A stretch of DNA of 64,000 nt from an uncultured Paracoccaceae bacterium (GCA_937146765.1 CAKZRP010000080.1:186001-250000); one strand, 5' to 3'; positions 1 to 9,233 are shown, counted from the stretch's first letter. Numbers and translations are program-made. The notes: generated from the sequence alone by a model not told the origin.

Positions 1-845
1 GGCGCGGTGATATGGTAGGCATCGCCGGAGAGGCCATAGCCCAGAACCTCGCCATAGATCTTGGCGCCACGGGCCTTGGCGTGTTCGTATTCTTCCAGCA
101 CCACGATGCCGGCGCCCTCGCCCATCACAAACCCGTCGCGGTCCGCATCATAGGGGCGCGAGGCTTTGGTCGGGTCCTCGGCATATTTGGTCGACAGCGC
201 CTTGCAGGCGTTGAAGCCCGCGATGCCGATCTCGCAGATCGCCGCTTCGGCACCGCCTGCAATCATCACATCCGCATCGCCGGATTTGATCAGACGGGAG
301 GCATCGCCAATGGCATGGGCACCAGTGGAGCAAGCGGTCACAACCGCGTGGTTCGGACCTTTGAAGCCATAGCGGATGGAGACCTGACCGGAGATGAGGT
401 TGATCAGCGCGCCGGGGATAAAGAAGGGCGACACGCGACGCGGGCCCTTTTCCTTGATCATCACCGCGGTTTCCGCGATCGAAGCCAGACCGCCAATGCC
501 GGAGCCGATCATCACGCCGGTGCGCAGACGGTCCTCTTCGCCCTCGGGCATCCAGCCTGCGTCCTTCACCGCCATCTCGGCGGCAGCAATGCCGTAGAGG
601 ATGAAGTCGTCGATCTTCTTCTGATCTTTCTTCTGCACCCAGTCATCGGGGTTGAAGGTGCCGTTGGTCCCATCGCCACGCGGCACTTCGCAGGCATAGG
701 TGGTGGTGACACCGCTCGCCACTGCATCAAAGAGGGTGATCGGACCGGCGCCGGACTGACCGTCCAGGAGCCGCGACCAGGTTTCCTCGACCCCGGATGC
801 CAGGGGGGTCACCAGGCCCAGTCCGGTAACAACTACTCGACGCAT
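1..845 (-). CDS. fabF: Beta-ketoacyl-ACP synthase II, 3' end cut by window edge
   Basis: This gene encodes the condensing enzyme that elongates acyl-ACP with malonyl-ACP in type II fatty acid synthesis in the cytoplasm. The reading frame is open to the left edge. It starts MRRVVVTGLGLVTPLASG at an ATG preceded by a TAAGGAG ribosome binding site. The nucleophile Cys lies in the motif VTACSTGAHAIGD, as in FabF and FabB enzymes, and the later DRDGFVMGEGAG stretch is also typical. About 281 residues are visible, so the catalytic histidines lie outside the window. It follows acpP and a hisA-like gene on the same strand. Confidence 0.96.
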   Translation of the reverse strand, partial: MRRVVVTGLGLVTPLASGVEETWSRLLDGQSGAGPITLFDAVASGVTTTYACEVPRGDGTNGTFNPDDWVQKKDQKKIDDFILYGIAAAEMAVKDAGWMPEGEEDRLRTGVMIGSGIGGLASIAETAVMIKEKGPRRVSPFFIPGALINLISGQVSIRYGFKGPNHAVVTACSTGAHAIGDASRLIKSGDADVMIAGGAEAAICEIGIAGFNACKALSTKYAEDPTKASRPYDADRDGFVMGEGAGIVVLEEYEHAKARGAKIYGEVLGYGLSGDAYHITA

Positions 846-1168
846 TCCTTGCTCTCCTTAGAACTTCAGGCAATTTGACCATCCAAATAGCTTGGAATAG
901 CCAAAAGGTGCAAGAGCGGGAAGGTCACGCCCCGTGATCACGCGCATTTGTCTCAAAAGACGGTGAGTTTTCCACAGCCGCGGGGGAGAGCGCCCCACCC
1001 GCGCAAGGTTTTGGTAACCATCCAGGCGCAGACTGGAGGCAGGACGAAGCAAAGATCCGGGGTTCCCCCATATGAGGCTCTTTAATCCGCACAGGCCGTA
1101 GGTGGAAAATCCGCCTGCGGCCTGTGACGTTCCAGAGCCCGAGCGGCCCTGTCTTCTCGCCGCCCGGT
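846..1168. other. Intergenic region between hisA-like gene and fabF
   Basis: About 320 bases lie between the end of the hisA-like gene and the start of fabF. A 64-codon reading frame on the minus strand has no recognisable homology and no convincing ribosome binding site, so it is not called. The main visible structure is the long hairpin at 1090-1126. A promoter for fabF could lie here, but no clear -35/-10 pair was seen. Confidence 0.5.
1090..1126 (-). repeat. 17-bp stem hairpin downstream of hisA-like gene
   Basis: The left arm CACAGGCCGTAGGTGGA pairs with the right arm TCCGCCTGCGGCCTGTG around a three-base AAA loop. Two positions become G-U wobbles in RNA on one strand. It lies 42 bases past the stop of the hisA-like gene. 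There is no U run after it, so it may stop exonucleases or act as a REP-like element rather than an intrinsic terminator. Confidence 0.6.
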
Positions 1169-1918
1169 TCAGATGAAGGCGGCGATCTTTTCCGGGGTGG
1201 CCTGCGCGGTTTCCAGCGCCTCCTCGACTGTCAGGGTCTTGTTGAACAGGGCACGGCCGACCAGCGCGCCAGCGATGTTGTGGATATACTTGAGCCGCGA
1301 GATATCATCCACGGTGCGCACCACGCCGCTGGCGATGATCGGCGTCTTAGCATGGGCCGCAAGATGCGAGATCAACCCGAGCTGCGCCTCCACATCGCCC
1401 ATGTCGCTGTCGATATCGGTGACCACGATGCCGGCAAAGGGCGTGCCCTCGAAGGCGTCGATGAAGCCCTCCGGGCTCCAGGCACCGGATTTGCGCCAGC
1501 CCTCCGTCATCACCTGCCCCTGCCAGATATCGACCGAGAGGACGATCTGGTCCGGGTGGTATTTCGCCAGCGCGGCGGCGGATTTCGGATCATAGGCCGC
1601 CATGGTGCCAAGCACGACACGCCCTGCCCCTTTCTCGATCCAGTGTTCTGCCCGCTCGCGCGAGCGGATTCCTCCGCCCAGTTGCACCGGCACGCCGGCC
1701 CGGTGGATGATCTCCTCAACCAGCGCCTCGTTGCGGCGGTTGCCCCGCACCGCATCAAGGTCCGTGAGATGCATCCACTCTGCCCCGGCGGCCGCAAAGC
1801 TGCGGGCGGTCTCCACCGGATCCACATGCCAGATCAACGGCGCCTCGATGTCGCCCTTCTCGAGGCTCACGCAGCGCCCGTCGAGGATCTCGATTGTCGG
1901 ATAGATGATCATTGTCAT
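1169..1918 (-). CDS. HisA-like TIM-barrel protein, divergent paralog
   Basis: The 249-residue protein has the HisA/HisF phosphoribosyl-isomerase fold. It has two half-barrel phosphate sites, including LGGGIRSRERAEHW near residue 80 and the GVV...LVGRALF region near the C-terminus. True HisA isomerises ProFAR in histidine synthesis using Asp8 and Asp127 (T. maritima numbering). Here the first position is Glu10 (PTIEILDG), while Asp130 and Thr167 are kept, and the usual DGT loop reads DSDMGD. The gene sits between acpP and fabF rather than among his genes. A changed substrate is therefore possible, and the isomerase name should be used with care. The start is the ATG at 1918; a second Met two codons later could also serve. 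Confidence 0.8.
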   Translation of the reverse strand: MTMIIYPTIEILDGRCVSLEKGDIEAPLIWHVDPVETARSFAAAGAEWMHLTDLDAVRGNRRNEALVEEIIHRAGVPVQLGGGIRSRERAEHWIEKGAGRVVLGTMAAYDPKSAAALAKYHPDQIVLSVDIWQGQVMTEGWRKSGAWSPEGFIDAFEGTPFAGIVVTDIDSDMGDVEAQLGLISHLAAHAKTPIIASGVVRTVDDISRLKYIHNIAGALVGRALFNKTLTVEEALETAQATPEKIAAFI

Positions 1919-2030
1919 TGCCCTCCCTTCCGTCTTTGGCTGCGCCAGAAGCTAGAGCGGGGGCGCGCCATTGCGATGGTCGCGGGCGCAAAGGCTGCGC
2001 AATATTTGCGCGCTGCGGGGGCGATGACGC

Positions 2031-2061
2031 AAAAACGGCGCCTTCCACAGGAAAGCGCCGT
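2031..2061 (-). terminator. Intrinsic terminator after acpP
   Basis: On the minus strand, ACGGCGCTTTCC and GGAAGGCGCCGT form a strong stem around a short loop, followed by TTTT. It lies about 40 bases past the acpP stop codon and before the hisA-like gene. Confidence 0.85.
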
Positions 2062-2103
2062 CTCTGTCATTCACGAAATCGTGAGATCTCGCGAAGCTGC
2101 CGA

Positions 2104-2337
2104 TCAGGAAGCTTCGGAGATGAACTTCACTGCGTCGCCGAAGGTCTGGATGGTCTCGGCCGCGTCGTCCGGGATCTCGATGCCGAACTCTTCTTCGAAC
2201 GCCATGACCAGCTCAACGGTGTCGAGGCTGTCTGCGCCGAGGTCGTCGATGAAGGAGGCGCTCTCGGTCACCTTGTCTTCTTCCACACCCAGGTGCTCTA
2301 CAACGATCTTTTTCACGCGGTCTGCGACGTCGCTCAT
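2104..2337 (-). CDS. acpP: Acyl carrier protein
   Basis: This is the 77-residue acidic carrier that holds growing fatty acyl chains on 4'-phosphopantetheine. The attachment serine lies in the classic DLGADSLDTVELVMAFE motif, around residue 36. Length and sequence match housekeeping AcpP. It lies downstream of fabD and fabG on the same strand. The space between fabG and acpP carries a terminator for fabG on the acpP-distal side and a likely acpP promoter, so acpP is probably transcribed on its own at a high level and stopped by the hairpin at 2031-2061. Confidence 0.98.
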   Translation of the reverse strand: MSDVADRVKKIVVEHLGVEEDKVTESASFIDDLGADSLDTVELVMAFEEEFGIEIPDDAAETIQTFGDAVKFISEAS

Positions 2338-2504
2338 GTCTATTCCTCGTTCTTTTCAGGGCCACTGGTGCCCGGTTCTGCCCTTGCCCACTCGGGAGGG
2401 TTGGTTGTTGCCCAAGCGGGCGGTGGGGTCCCCCTCCGGTACAGGGACCGGAAACGGGTCCGCAGTGGCTCAGGCAGCTGCCAGCCAATACGAAAGATGG
2501 GGGG

Positions 2505-2532
2505 CCTATAGCACAGACGTAAGCCAACGCAA
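2505..2532 (-). promoter_or_regulatory. Likely acpP promoter
   Basis: Reading the minus strand, TTGCGT is followed after 16 bases by TATAGG, about 170 bases upstream of the acpP start. Both hexamers are partial sigma70 matches. The rest of the 2338-2680 space holds no recognisable gene. Confidence 0.4.
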
Positions 2533-2680
2533 ATCATTTCGGTTGGGTTAAACGCCGGTAGCGGAGCCGCCCCGGCTCCCTGCGCGCACAGTGGCCGGCG
2601 CGGTGCAATCCGGCAAGCCCCCACAGATGCCGCACTGCGGCGTCCCCTCTCCTTGCGTCAACCAACCCTCTGAAAACATG

Positions 2681-2712
2681 AAAAAAGCCGCGCCAGTGAC
2701 GGCGCGGCTTTT
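2681..2712 (-). terminator. Intrinsic terminator after fabG
   Basis: AAAAGCCGCGCC and GGCGCGGCTTTT form a perfect 12-bp stem around AGTGAC. It lies just past the fabG stop and is followed by a U run on the minus strand. It is nearly symmetric and could work in both directions. Confidence 0.9.
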
Positions 2713-2734
2713 CTAAGCATCCCGCAGCGAGGGA

Positions 2735-3472
<738 letters not shown>

Positions 3473-3550
3473 GTTGGGGTCCTCAAGTCTTTGATCGGGC
3501 CGGTCTCTGGCCCCTTATTTGTTACTGCGTCGCGGCTGCGACTGCGGCGG

Positions 3551-4486
3551 TCAGCCCTCAAGCGCGGCTTTGACATCCGCGTCGGTGCCGATGTTGCGGC
3601 AGAGGAGATCGCGGTTGATCTTGCGGATCATGCCAGAGAGCGCCTTGCCTGCGCCGATCTCCCAGAATTCGGTGACGCCTTTGGCGGCCATCGCTTCGAC
3701 GCTCTCGCGCCAGCGCACCGAGCCGGTGACCTGCTCCACCAACAAAGCCCGGATCATGTCGGGATCGGTGACCGCATCGGCCCGCACATTGGCAATCAGC
3801 GGCACGGCGGGGGCCTTGATGGTCACACCGGCCAGGGCCTCCGCCATCACGTCGGCGGCAGGCTGCATCAGCGCGCAGTGAAAGGGGGCGGAGACCGGCA
3901 GCATCACGGCGCGCTTGGCGCCCTTGGCCTTGGCGATCTCGGCGGCGCGCTCGACTGCGGCCTTGTGACCGGAGACCACAACCTGCGTCGGGTCATTGTC
4001 ATTGGCGGCCTGCACCACCTCGCCGGGCGCTGCGGCCTCGGCGGCGACCTCTTTCACGGTTGCAAAATCCAGACCGAGCAGCGCGGCCATGGCGCCCACG
4101 CCCACCGGCACCGCGCTCTGCATCGCCTGCCCCCGGGTGCGCAGCAGGCGCGCGGTATCGGCGATGCTGAGGGCGCCGGAGGCGGCCAGCGCGGAATATT
4201 CACCCAAGGAGTGACCGGCGACAAATGCAGCCTTTTCGATGGTCAGCCCTTCGGCCTCCAGCGCCCGCATGGCGGCCATGGAGGTCGCCATCAGCGCCGG
4301 TTGCGCGTTCTGGGTCAGGGTCAGGGTCTCGATGTCGCCCTCCCAGATCAGGCTGCTCAGGTTTTCCCCCAACGCGGCGTCCACCTCGTCAAAAACGGCC
4401 TTTGCCGCCGGATAGGCCTCGGCCAGCGCCTTGCCCATGCCAATGGTCTGCGCGCCCTGACCGGGAAAAACGAAAGCGATCGACAT
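3551..4486 (-). CDS. fabD: Malonyl-CoA:ACP transacylase
   Basis: FabD moves malonyl groups from CoA to ACP to feed fatty acid elongation. The 311-residue protein begins MSIAFVFPGQGAQ and has the GHSLGEYSA nucleophile motif with Ser93, the conserved Arg in LLRTRGQAM, and the catalytic His in VSAPFHCALM. A longer frame starting four codons upstream exists, but AGGAC spaced before the second ATG fits FabD length and the family's usual start better. It leads the fabD-fabG gene pair. Confidence 0.97.
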   Translation of the reverse strand: MSIAFVFPGQGAQTIGMGKALAEAYPAAKAVFDEVDAALGENLSSLIWEGDIETLTLTQNAQPALMATSMAAMRALEAEGLTIEKAAFVAGHSLGEYSALAASGALSIADTARLLRTRGQAMQSAVPVGVGAMAALLGLDFATVKEVAAEAAAPGEVVQAANDNDPTQVVVSGHKAAVERAAEIAKAKGAKRAVMLPVSAPFHCALMQPAADVMAEALAGVTIKAPAVPLIANVRADAVTDPDMIRALLVEQVTGSVRWRESVEAMAAKGVTEFWEIGAGKALSGMIRKINRDLLCRNIGTDADVKAALEG

Positions 4487-4702
4487 GCGTGTCCTCATTC
4501 ATGAAACTGTCTTTTGATGTGGTTTAGACGGGGCTGACGCTGCGTACAAGCTTTGGCTGGCGCGAATTTCAGCGCTCTCCGGCCAAAGACACCACCGCGC
4601 AGGTCACCTGTGCGTCAGCGAAGAGAGGCGAATATTGTAAGCCCCCGAGGTGTTGTTACCTTTGTGCAAAGAGCAAACACCCCCAAGAAGGACCCCCGTC
4701 CC

Positions 4703-5929
4703 ATGCCCCGCCAGAACACTGCCTCAAGCTATGGCTCCGTCACCAAGAGCTTTCACTGGCTCACCGCGCTTTTGATCCTCACCGCCTTTCCCTTGGGCTA
4801 TTTCGCCGAGGAGCTGGCACATCATATCCAGAGCAGCGCGTTTGACGGCTCGCAGGCGACAATTGATCGTGCCACATTGCTGTTCTCCTTGCATAAGACC
4901 GTGGGGGTGGCGGCGTTTTTCACCGCGCTGCTGCGTATCCTCTGGGCGCTGAGCCAGGCAAAGCCCGGTCTTCTGCATCCCGACCGCAAGCTGGAGGCCT
5001 GGGCGGCGGAAACCGCGCATTGGGTGCTTTATGGCGCAATGGTGCTGGTGCCGCTGTCGGGCTGGATCCATCATGCGGCCACCGACGGGTTTGCGCCGAT
5101 CTGGTGGCCCTTCGGGCAGGATCTTCCGCTGGTGCCAAAATCGGAGCTGGTCTCCGGCCTCTTCGCCGAGGTCCATTATTACGCCATGCTGCTGCTCGGG
5201 CTGACCATCCTGGCCCATATCGGCGGCGCGCTGAAACATCATGTCATCGACCGCGACAGCACCCTGCTGCGGATGGCACCCGGAACGCGGGCAATGCCGC
5301 AGCCGCCGGCTCAGTCCCATTCCGCCTTGCCGCTGGTGACCGCGCTGCTGGTCTGGGTGGCCCTTTTGGGTGGCACCGCAGGACTGTCGCTGGCCGGGCG
5401 CGAGGCAGTGCCGGCCGGTGGCGCCACGCAGACCGCCGCAGGCTCCGGCTGGGCGGTGGAGCAAGGCACGCTAGGTATCGAGGTGGTGCAGATGGGCAGC
5501 CCGGTGAGCGGTCAATTTGCCGAATGGAGCGCCAGGATCAATTTCGCCGAGCCGGCCAGCCCGGGTCCGGCCGGCGATGTGGAGGTGGTGATTGCCATTC
5601 CCTCGCTGACGTTGGGATCGGTCACCGATCAGGCGATGGGGGCGGACTACTTTGACGCCGCCACCTGGCCCACCGCAACCTTTGCCGCCGAAATTCACCA
5701 GATCGAAGGCGATCAATACGAGGCCCGGGGCACGCTCACCATCCGCGACCAGAGCGTTCCGCTCACCCTGCCCTTCACCCTGACGCTGGAGGGTGACAAG
5801 GCGACAATGAGCGGGCGCGCCATGGTCAACCGGATGGATTTCAACGTCGGTGCGGGCACCAAGGATGAAGGCACCCTCGGCTTTGGTGTAGATATCACGG
5901 TGGAGCTGACGGCGAGCCGCAGCACCTGA
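4703..5929 (+). CDS. Cytochrome b561-YceI fusion protein
   Basis: The 408-residue protein joins two families. Residues of about 10-200 form a four-helix cytochrome b561 domain with histidines suitable for two b hemes (SFHWLTALL, LHKTVGV, HYYAMLLLG, LAHIGGALKHH). A further helix near residue 235 leads to a periplasmic YceI-like lipocalin domain (about 265-408), which in other proteins binds isoprenoids or quinone-like lipids. A role in quinol electron transfer with bound isoprenoid is inferred only. The chosen ATG avoids a 50-residue basic, unlikely extension and follows GAAGGA. A clear terminator follows. A separate YceI gene lies 1.1 kb downstream. Confidence 0.85.
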   Translation: MPRQNTASSYGSVTKSFHWLTALLILTAFPLGYFAEELAHHIQSSAFDGSQATIDRATLLFSLHKTVGVAAFFTALLRILWALSQAKPGLLHPDRKLEAWAAETAHWVLYGAMVLVPLSGWIHHAATDGFAPIWWPFGQDLPLVPKSELVSGLFAEVHYYAMLLLGLTILAHIGGALKHHVIDRDSTLLRMAPGTRAMPQPPAQSHSALPLVTALLVWVALLGGTAGLSLAGREAVPAGGATQTAAGSGWAVEQGTLGIEVVQMGSPVSGQFAEWSARINFAEPASPGPAGDVEVVIAIPSLTLGSVTDQAMGADYFDAATWPTATFAAEIHQIEGDQYEARGTLTIRDQSVPLTLPFTLTLEGDKATMSGRAMVNRMDFNVGAGTKDEGTLGFGVDITVELTASRST

Positions 5930-5951
5930 CACCGTCCCCCCCTCATGTCTC

Positions 5952-5986
5952 ATGCCGCAGCCGCCCCCGGCTGCGGCATTTTTTTC
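5952..5986 (+). terminator. Intrinsic terminator after the b561-YceI gene
   Basis: ATGCCGCAGCCG and CGGCTGCGGCAT form a 12-bp stem around CCCC, followed by seven T bases on the plus strand. Confidence 0.93.
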
Positions 5987-6009
5987 AACACCCGGACACG
6001 GGTTCCGGC

Positions 6010-6798
6010 TTAGTAGCCGAGATACTGCGTGCCGAGCGTTTCGCGAAATCGGTCGGCCCATTTCTTGTTGATTGCATCGAGCGAGCCATCCGCCTTGGCC
6101 TCGGCGTAGCAGCGATTGAAATCCGCCGTCAGCGCTTCGGAGCGGAAGTTCATCCCATAGTCCGAGGGCGCAAAGATCGCCTGAAAGGTGACGTCCTGAT
6201 TGGGATCGAACATCAGGTCGCTCTGCTCGCGCAGCTGGCGATTGTATTCGGCAAAGATCATGCCATCGCCGATCACCGCATCCACGCGCTGCCCGAAGAT
6301 CATCCGGCTCTGGCCGATCTGGTCGGCAATTTCCTTGTAGCTCTGGAAGCTCGGCACCGCCGCCTTCAGTCCGGGAATGATTTCCGAGGCCCCCATGAAG
6401 GCAATCACCGATTTGCCGGACAGGGCGGAAAGGTCCCCGTAGTGGCCCCCGCTGTCCGCCAGCGAGGAGACCCCGTTCTGATACTGAATATAGGTGTCGG
6501 ACTGATGGCCCGGCAGCGGCATCCCCAGCGGGACGGTCGCCACCCCGTCGCCCTTGCCGCTTTCATAGGACTTCCAGTGGCGGGTGAAGGGCTGGATCTC
6601 GAAGGTGACACTGTGACCGCACCGCTCCATCACCGAGGTAATCACCTCGGCCTCGCGTCCAGTGCCATCGGCATTGACCATCGGCGGCAGGTCGCCGGCC
6701 AGAATGGTCACCTGGTCGGCATCGGCCCGCCCCGGCACCTGCAACAGGGCAAGGGCAAGCGCGGCAAGCATCGGAAGGGTCTGGGTCGGTCTGGTCAT
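6010..6798 (-). CDS. Periplasmic substrate-binding protein, family 3, orphan
   Basis: The 262-residue protein has an N-terminal signal peptide (LPMLAALALALLQVPGRADA) and then a family 3 solute-binding fold of the amino-acid type. Typical stretches are ILAGDLPPMVNADGTG and the closing NKKWADRFRETLG. No ABC permease or ATPase gene is adjacent, so it may serve a distant transporter or act in sensing. The ligand cannot be read from sequence. It is convergent with the b561-YceI gene, and no operon partner is seen. Confidence 0.82.
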   Translation of the reverse strand: MTRPTQTLPMLAALALALLQVPGRADADQVTILAGDLPPMVNADGTGREAEVITSVMERCGHSVTFEIQPFTRHWKSYESGKGDGVATVPLGMPLPGHQSDTYIQYQNGVSSLADSGGHYGDLSALSGKSVIAFMGASEIIPGLKAAVPSFQSYKEIADQIGQSRMIFGQRVDAVIGDGMIFAEYNRQLREQSDLMFDPNQDVTFQAIFAPSDYGMNFRSEALTADFNRCYAEAKADGSLDAINKKWADRFRETLGTQYLGY

Positions 6799-6949
6799 CT
6801 GGGGCAGGCTCCTGATTGGCTGGCAACATGAAGGTCGTCACGACGCAGCTTTTCCGGTGGGGCCTAAAGAGAGCGTAAATGCCGCCCGCCAGAATAGTCC
6901 GGATCTTAAAAGATATTTAGAGAGCGGCGGCTGCCCGAAAGCGGCACAG

Positions 6950-6980
6950 AAAACCGCCGGCCCCTTTCGGAACCGGCGGC
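6950..6980 (-). terminator. Intrinsic terminator after yceI
   Basis: On the minus strand GCCGCCGG and CCGGCGG pair around a TTCCGAAAGGGG loop and lead into TTTT, about 40 bases past the yceI stop. Confidence 0.8.
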
Positions 6981-7022
6981 AACTTTAGTGTCCTCCTGGC
7001 ACAGGCCGGTTGGACAGGCAGA

Positions 7023-7598
7023 TTATTCGGCTTTCATCGCCTCGACGGAGATGAAGACCTCCACTTCGTCGCTGACGAAGGGCGCGAACATGCCGAGGTT
7101 GTATTCCGAACGCACCAGCGTGGTGGTGGCATCAAAACCGGCCCAGGGCGCCTTAGCCATCGGATGCTCGCCAGCCTGGTTCAGCTTGGCATCCAGCACC
7201 ACGGACTTGGTGACGCCGTTCAGGGTCAGATCGCCGGTGATCTTGGCTGTGTCCTCGCCGGTGACTTCGATGCTGGTGGAGGTGAAAGTGGCCACCTCGT
7301 CGTCGCTGGCGTCAAAGAAATCGGCGGACATGAAGTGGTTGAAGCGCTCTTCCCAGCCGGTCAGCATGGATTTCACCGGAATGGAGACGGAGACGGAGGA
7401 ATTGGCCGGGTCTTCCTGATCGAACATGATGTCGCCGGCAAAGCCGGAGAACATGCCGTAGGTGGTGGAATAACCGAGGTGGTTGTAGTGGAACACGACC
7501 TGGCTGTGGCTGGAATCGAGCACGTATTTCTCGGGCGCGGCAACGGCGGAGGTTGCAGCAGTACCGATCAGCGCAGCGGCAAGGAGGAGTTTTTTCAT
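7023..7598 (-). CDS. YceI family periplasmic lipid-binding protein
   Basis: The 191-residue protein starts MKKLLLAAALIGTAATSAVA, a clear signal peptide cleaved after AVAA. The mature part is a YceI beta-barrel (YVLDSSHSQVVFHYNHLGYS near the start), which in the family binds polyisoprenoids such as ubiquinone-related lipids in the periplasm. A longer open frame begins 38 codons upstream, but the signal peptide and AGGAGG-rich surroundings of the internal start argue for the shorter form. It resembles the C-terminal domain of the b561 fusion at 4703-5929. Confidence 0.9.
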   Translation of the reverse strand: MKKLLLAAALIGTAATSAVAAPEKYVLDSSHSQVVFHYNHLGYSTTYGMFSGFAGDIMFDQEDPANSSVSVSIPVKSMLTGWEERFNHFMSADFFDASDDEVATFTSTSIEVTGEDTAKITGDLTLNGVTKSVVLDAKLNQAGEHPMAKAPWAGFDATTTLVRSEYNLGMFAPFVSDEVEVFISVEAMKAE

Positions 7599-7940
7599 CT
7601 GTCTGGGCTCCGTATGGGTCCAAGGGTTGGGGTCTGATGCACGCAATGTCGGGGATGCGGCCCTGTTCATCCATTCCGCAAAACCCAACACAGGGTGTTG
7701 GTAGATGAACACTTGGCTGTGCGGAATTATTCACCACTCGCTCTCACATCAATGTGACCCGGCGTGGGGGGCTGCCACATTGGCCCGCACGGCAAGAGGC
7801 AGCTTGCGCTTTGGCGAGAACCCGTCTAAGGGGAAGCCTCCTTTCGTATCACTATGATCCGCGCAGAGTCTCGTGGTGGGGCAACGGAAGGCGATCATGC
7901 CCCTCCTATGAAATGCGCCCAGACACAAACAGGAGTTCGC
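7599..7940. other. Divergent intergenic region, yceI and rpsF
   Basis: About 340 bases separate the divergent yceI and rpsF starts. The clearest structure is the palindrome at 7685-7701. TATGAT at about 7851 could be an rpsF -10 hexamer, but no good -35 partner was found. No gene or recognised S6-S18 leader structure was seen. Confidence 0.45.
7685..7701. promoter_or_regulatory. Perfect palindrome upstream of yceI, possible operator
   Basis: CCAACAC and GTGTTGG form exact inverted arms around AGG, about 90 bases upstream of the yceI ATG. Size and symmetry suit a dimeric regulator site; no regulator gene is adjacent. Confidence 0.35.
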
Positions 7941-8297
7941 ATGCCCCTTTATGAGCATGTCATGATTGCGCGTCAGGACCTGTCCAACTCGCAAGCAGAA
8001 GGCCTCATCGAACACTTCGGTGCTGTTCTGTCCGACAACGGCGGTAAGCTGGTCGACCAGGAGTACTGGGGGGTCAAGACCATGGCCTACAAGATCAACA
8101 AGAACCGTAAAGGCCACTATGCCTTCCTGAAATCCGATGCCCCGGCATCGGCGGTTCAGGAGATGGAGCGCCTGATGCGTCTGCACGAAGACGTGATGCG
8201 CGTCATGACCATCAAGGTCGACGCTCATGAAGATGGCCCCTCGGTTCAGATGCAGAAGCGTGACGACCGTGAAGGTCGCCGTGAACGCCGTTCGTAA
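7941..8297 (+). CDS. rpsF: 30S ribosomal protein S6
   Basis: S6 binds the central domain of 16S rRNA together with S18. The 118-residue protein begins MPLYEHVMIARQDLS and carries the conserved YWGVKTMAYKINKNRKGHY block. Its charged C-terminal tail (DDREGRRERRS) is typical of alphaproteobacteria. AGGAG lies 5 bases before this ATG, so the upstream Met codons in the same frame are not used. It is first in rpsF-rpsR-rplI, with 25 bases to rpsR. Confidence 0.98.
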   Translation: MPLYEHVMIARQDLSNSQAEGLIEHFGAVLSDNGGKLVDQEYWGVKTMAYKINKNRKGHYAFLKSDAPASAVQEMERLMRLHEDVMRVMTIKVDAHEDGPSVQMQKRDDREGRRERRS

Positions 8298-8322
8298 CTG
8301 CTTGAGAAAAGGACGCTAAATC

Positions 8323-8550
8323 ATGGCAGCCAAACCGTTTTTCCGCCGCCGGAAAGTGTGCCCGTTCTCTGGCGAGAACGCACCGAAGATCGATTACAAA
8401 GACACCCGTCTGCTGCAGCGCTACATCTCCGAGCGTGGCAAGATCGTTCCCAGCCGCATCACCGCCGTCTCGGCAAAGAAGCAGCGTGAACTGGCCCGCG
8501 CCATCAAACGCGCCCGCTTCCTCGCCCTGCTGCCCTACGCCGTGAAATAA
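8323..8550 (+). CDS. rpsR: 30S ribosomal protein S18
   Basis: S18 pairs with S6 on the platform of the small ribosomal subunit. The 75-residue basic protein has the family core KIDYKDTRLLQRYISERGKI and ends RARFLALLPYAVK. The N-terminus reads MAAKPFFRRRKVCPFSGENA. It lies between rpsF and rplI, with a 13-base gap to rplI containing GGAGA, and is clearly cotranscribed. Confidence 0.98.
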   Translation: MAAKPFFRRRKVCPFSGENAPKIDYKDTRLLQRYISERGKIVPSRITAVSAKKQRELARAIKRARFLALLPYAVK

Positions 8551-8563
8551 GGAGACCTGATCG

Positions 8564-9175
8564 ATGCAAGTTATCCTTCTCGAGCGCGTCGCAAAGCTCG
8601 GCCAGATGGGCGACGTCGTTGACGTCAAGCCCGGTTTCGCCCGCAACTTCCTCCTGCCCCAGGGCAAGGCGAAGACCGCATCCGAAGCCAATATCGCAGC
8701 CTTTGAATCCCAGAAAGCGCAGCTCGAAGCGCGCAACCTGGAGACCAAGAAAGAGGCCGCAGCCCTCGGCGACAAGCTGGCAGGCCAGCAGTTCGTCGTG
8801 ATTCGCTCTGCCTCCGACGGCGGCAACCTCTACGGCTCCGTGTCCAACCGCGACGCCTCCGAAGTGGCGACCGCAGAGGGCTTCACGATCGACCGCAAGC
8901 AGGTCATCATCCGTGACCCGATCAAGACCCTTGGTCTGCATTTGGCCGAAGTGCACCTGCACCCGGAAGTGATGGTCACCATCACCCTGAATGTTGCGCG
9001 CTCGAAAGAGGAAGCGGAACTGCAGGCCTCCGGCAAGTCGATCCAGGAACTGGCCGCAGAAGAAGAAGCCGCAGCGGAATACGAGATCTCCGAACTGTTC
9101 GACGACATCGGTGGCGCCGCCAACGATGACGACGACGCTCCGGTTTCCGCAGCTTCTGACGCTGAAACCAACTGA
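8564..9175 (+). CDS. rplI: 50S ribosomal protein L9
   Basis: L9 binds domain V of 23S rRNA near the base of the L1 stalk. The N-terminal domain MQVILLERVAKLGQMGDVVDVKPGFARNFLLP is diagnostic, followed by the long connecting helix and a C-terminal rRNA-binding domain. At 203 residues it is longer than the E. coli protein (149). The extra part is an acidic tail from about residue 155, as in other alphaproteobacteria. It ends the S6 operon and is followed by a strong terminator. Confidence 0.98.
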   Translation: MQVILLERVAKLGQMGDVVDVKPGFARNFLLPQGKAKTASEANIAAFESQKAQLEARNLETKKEAAALGDKLAGQQFVVIRSASDGGNLYGSVSNRDASEVATAEGFTIDRKQVIIRDPIKTLGLHLAEVHLHPEVMVTITLNVARSKEEAELQASGKSIQELAAEEEAAAEYEISELFDDIGGAANDDDDAPVSAASDAETN

Positions 9176-9233
9176 TCCAGCTGGTCGGGCGGCCCTGTGG
9201 ACCGCCCGCACCCGCAAGGCGCAGACAAGATTG

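Noticed and set aside
858..1052. 64-codon minus-strand frame before fabF
   Set aside because: No homology recognised and no supporting ribosome binding site.
1124..2551. Long plus-strand reading frame opposite hisA-like and acpP genes
   Set aside because: It is an antisense shadow of genuine genes in high-GC DNA, with no ribosome binding site or recognisable domain.
7800..7940. S6-S18 mRNA leader motif upstream of rpsF
   Set aside because: No convincing hairpin with the expected conserved bulge could be drawn by eye.
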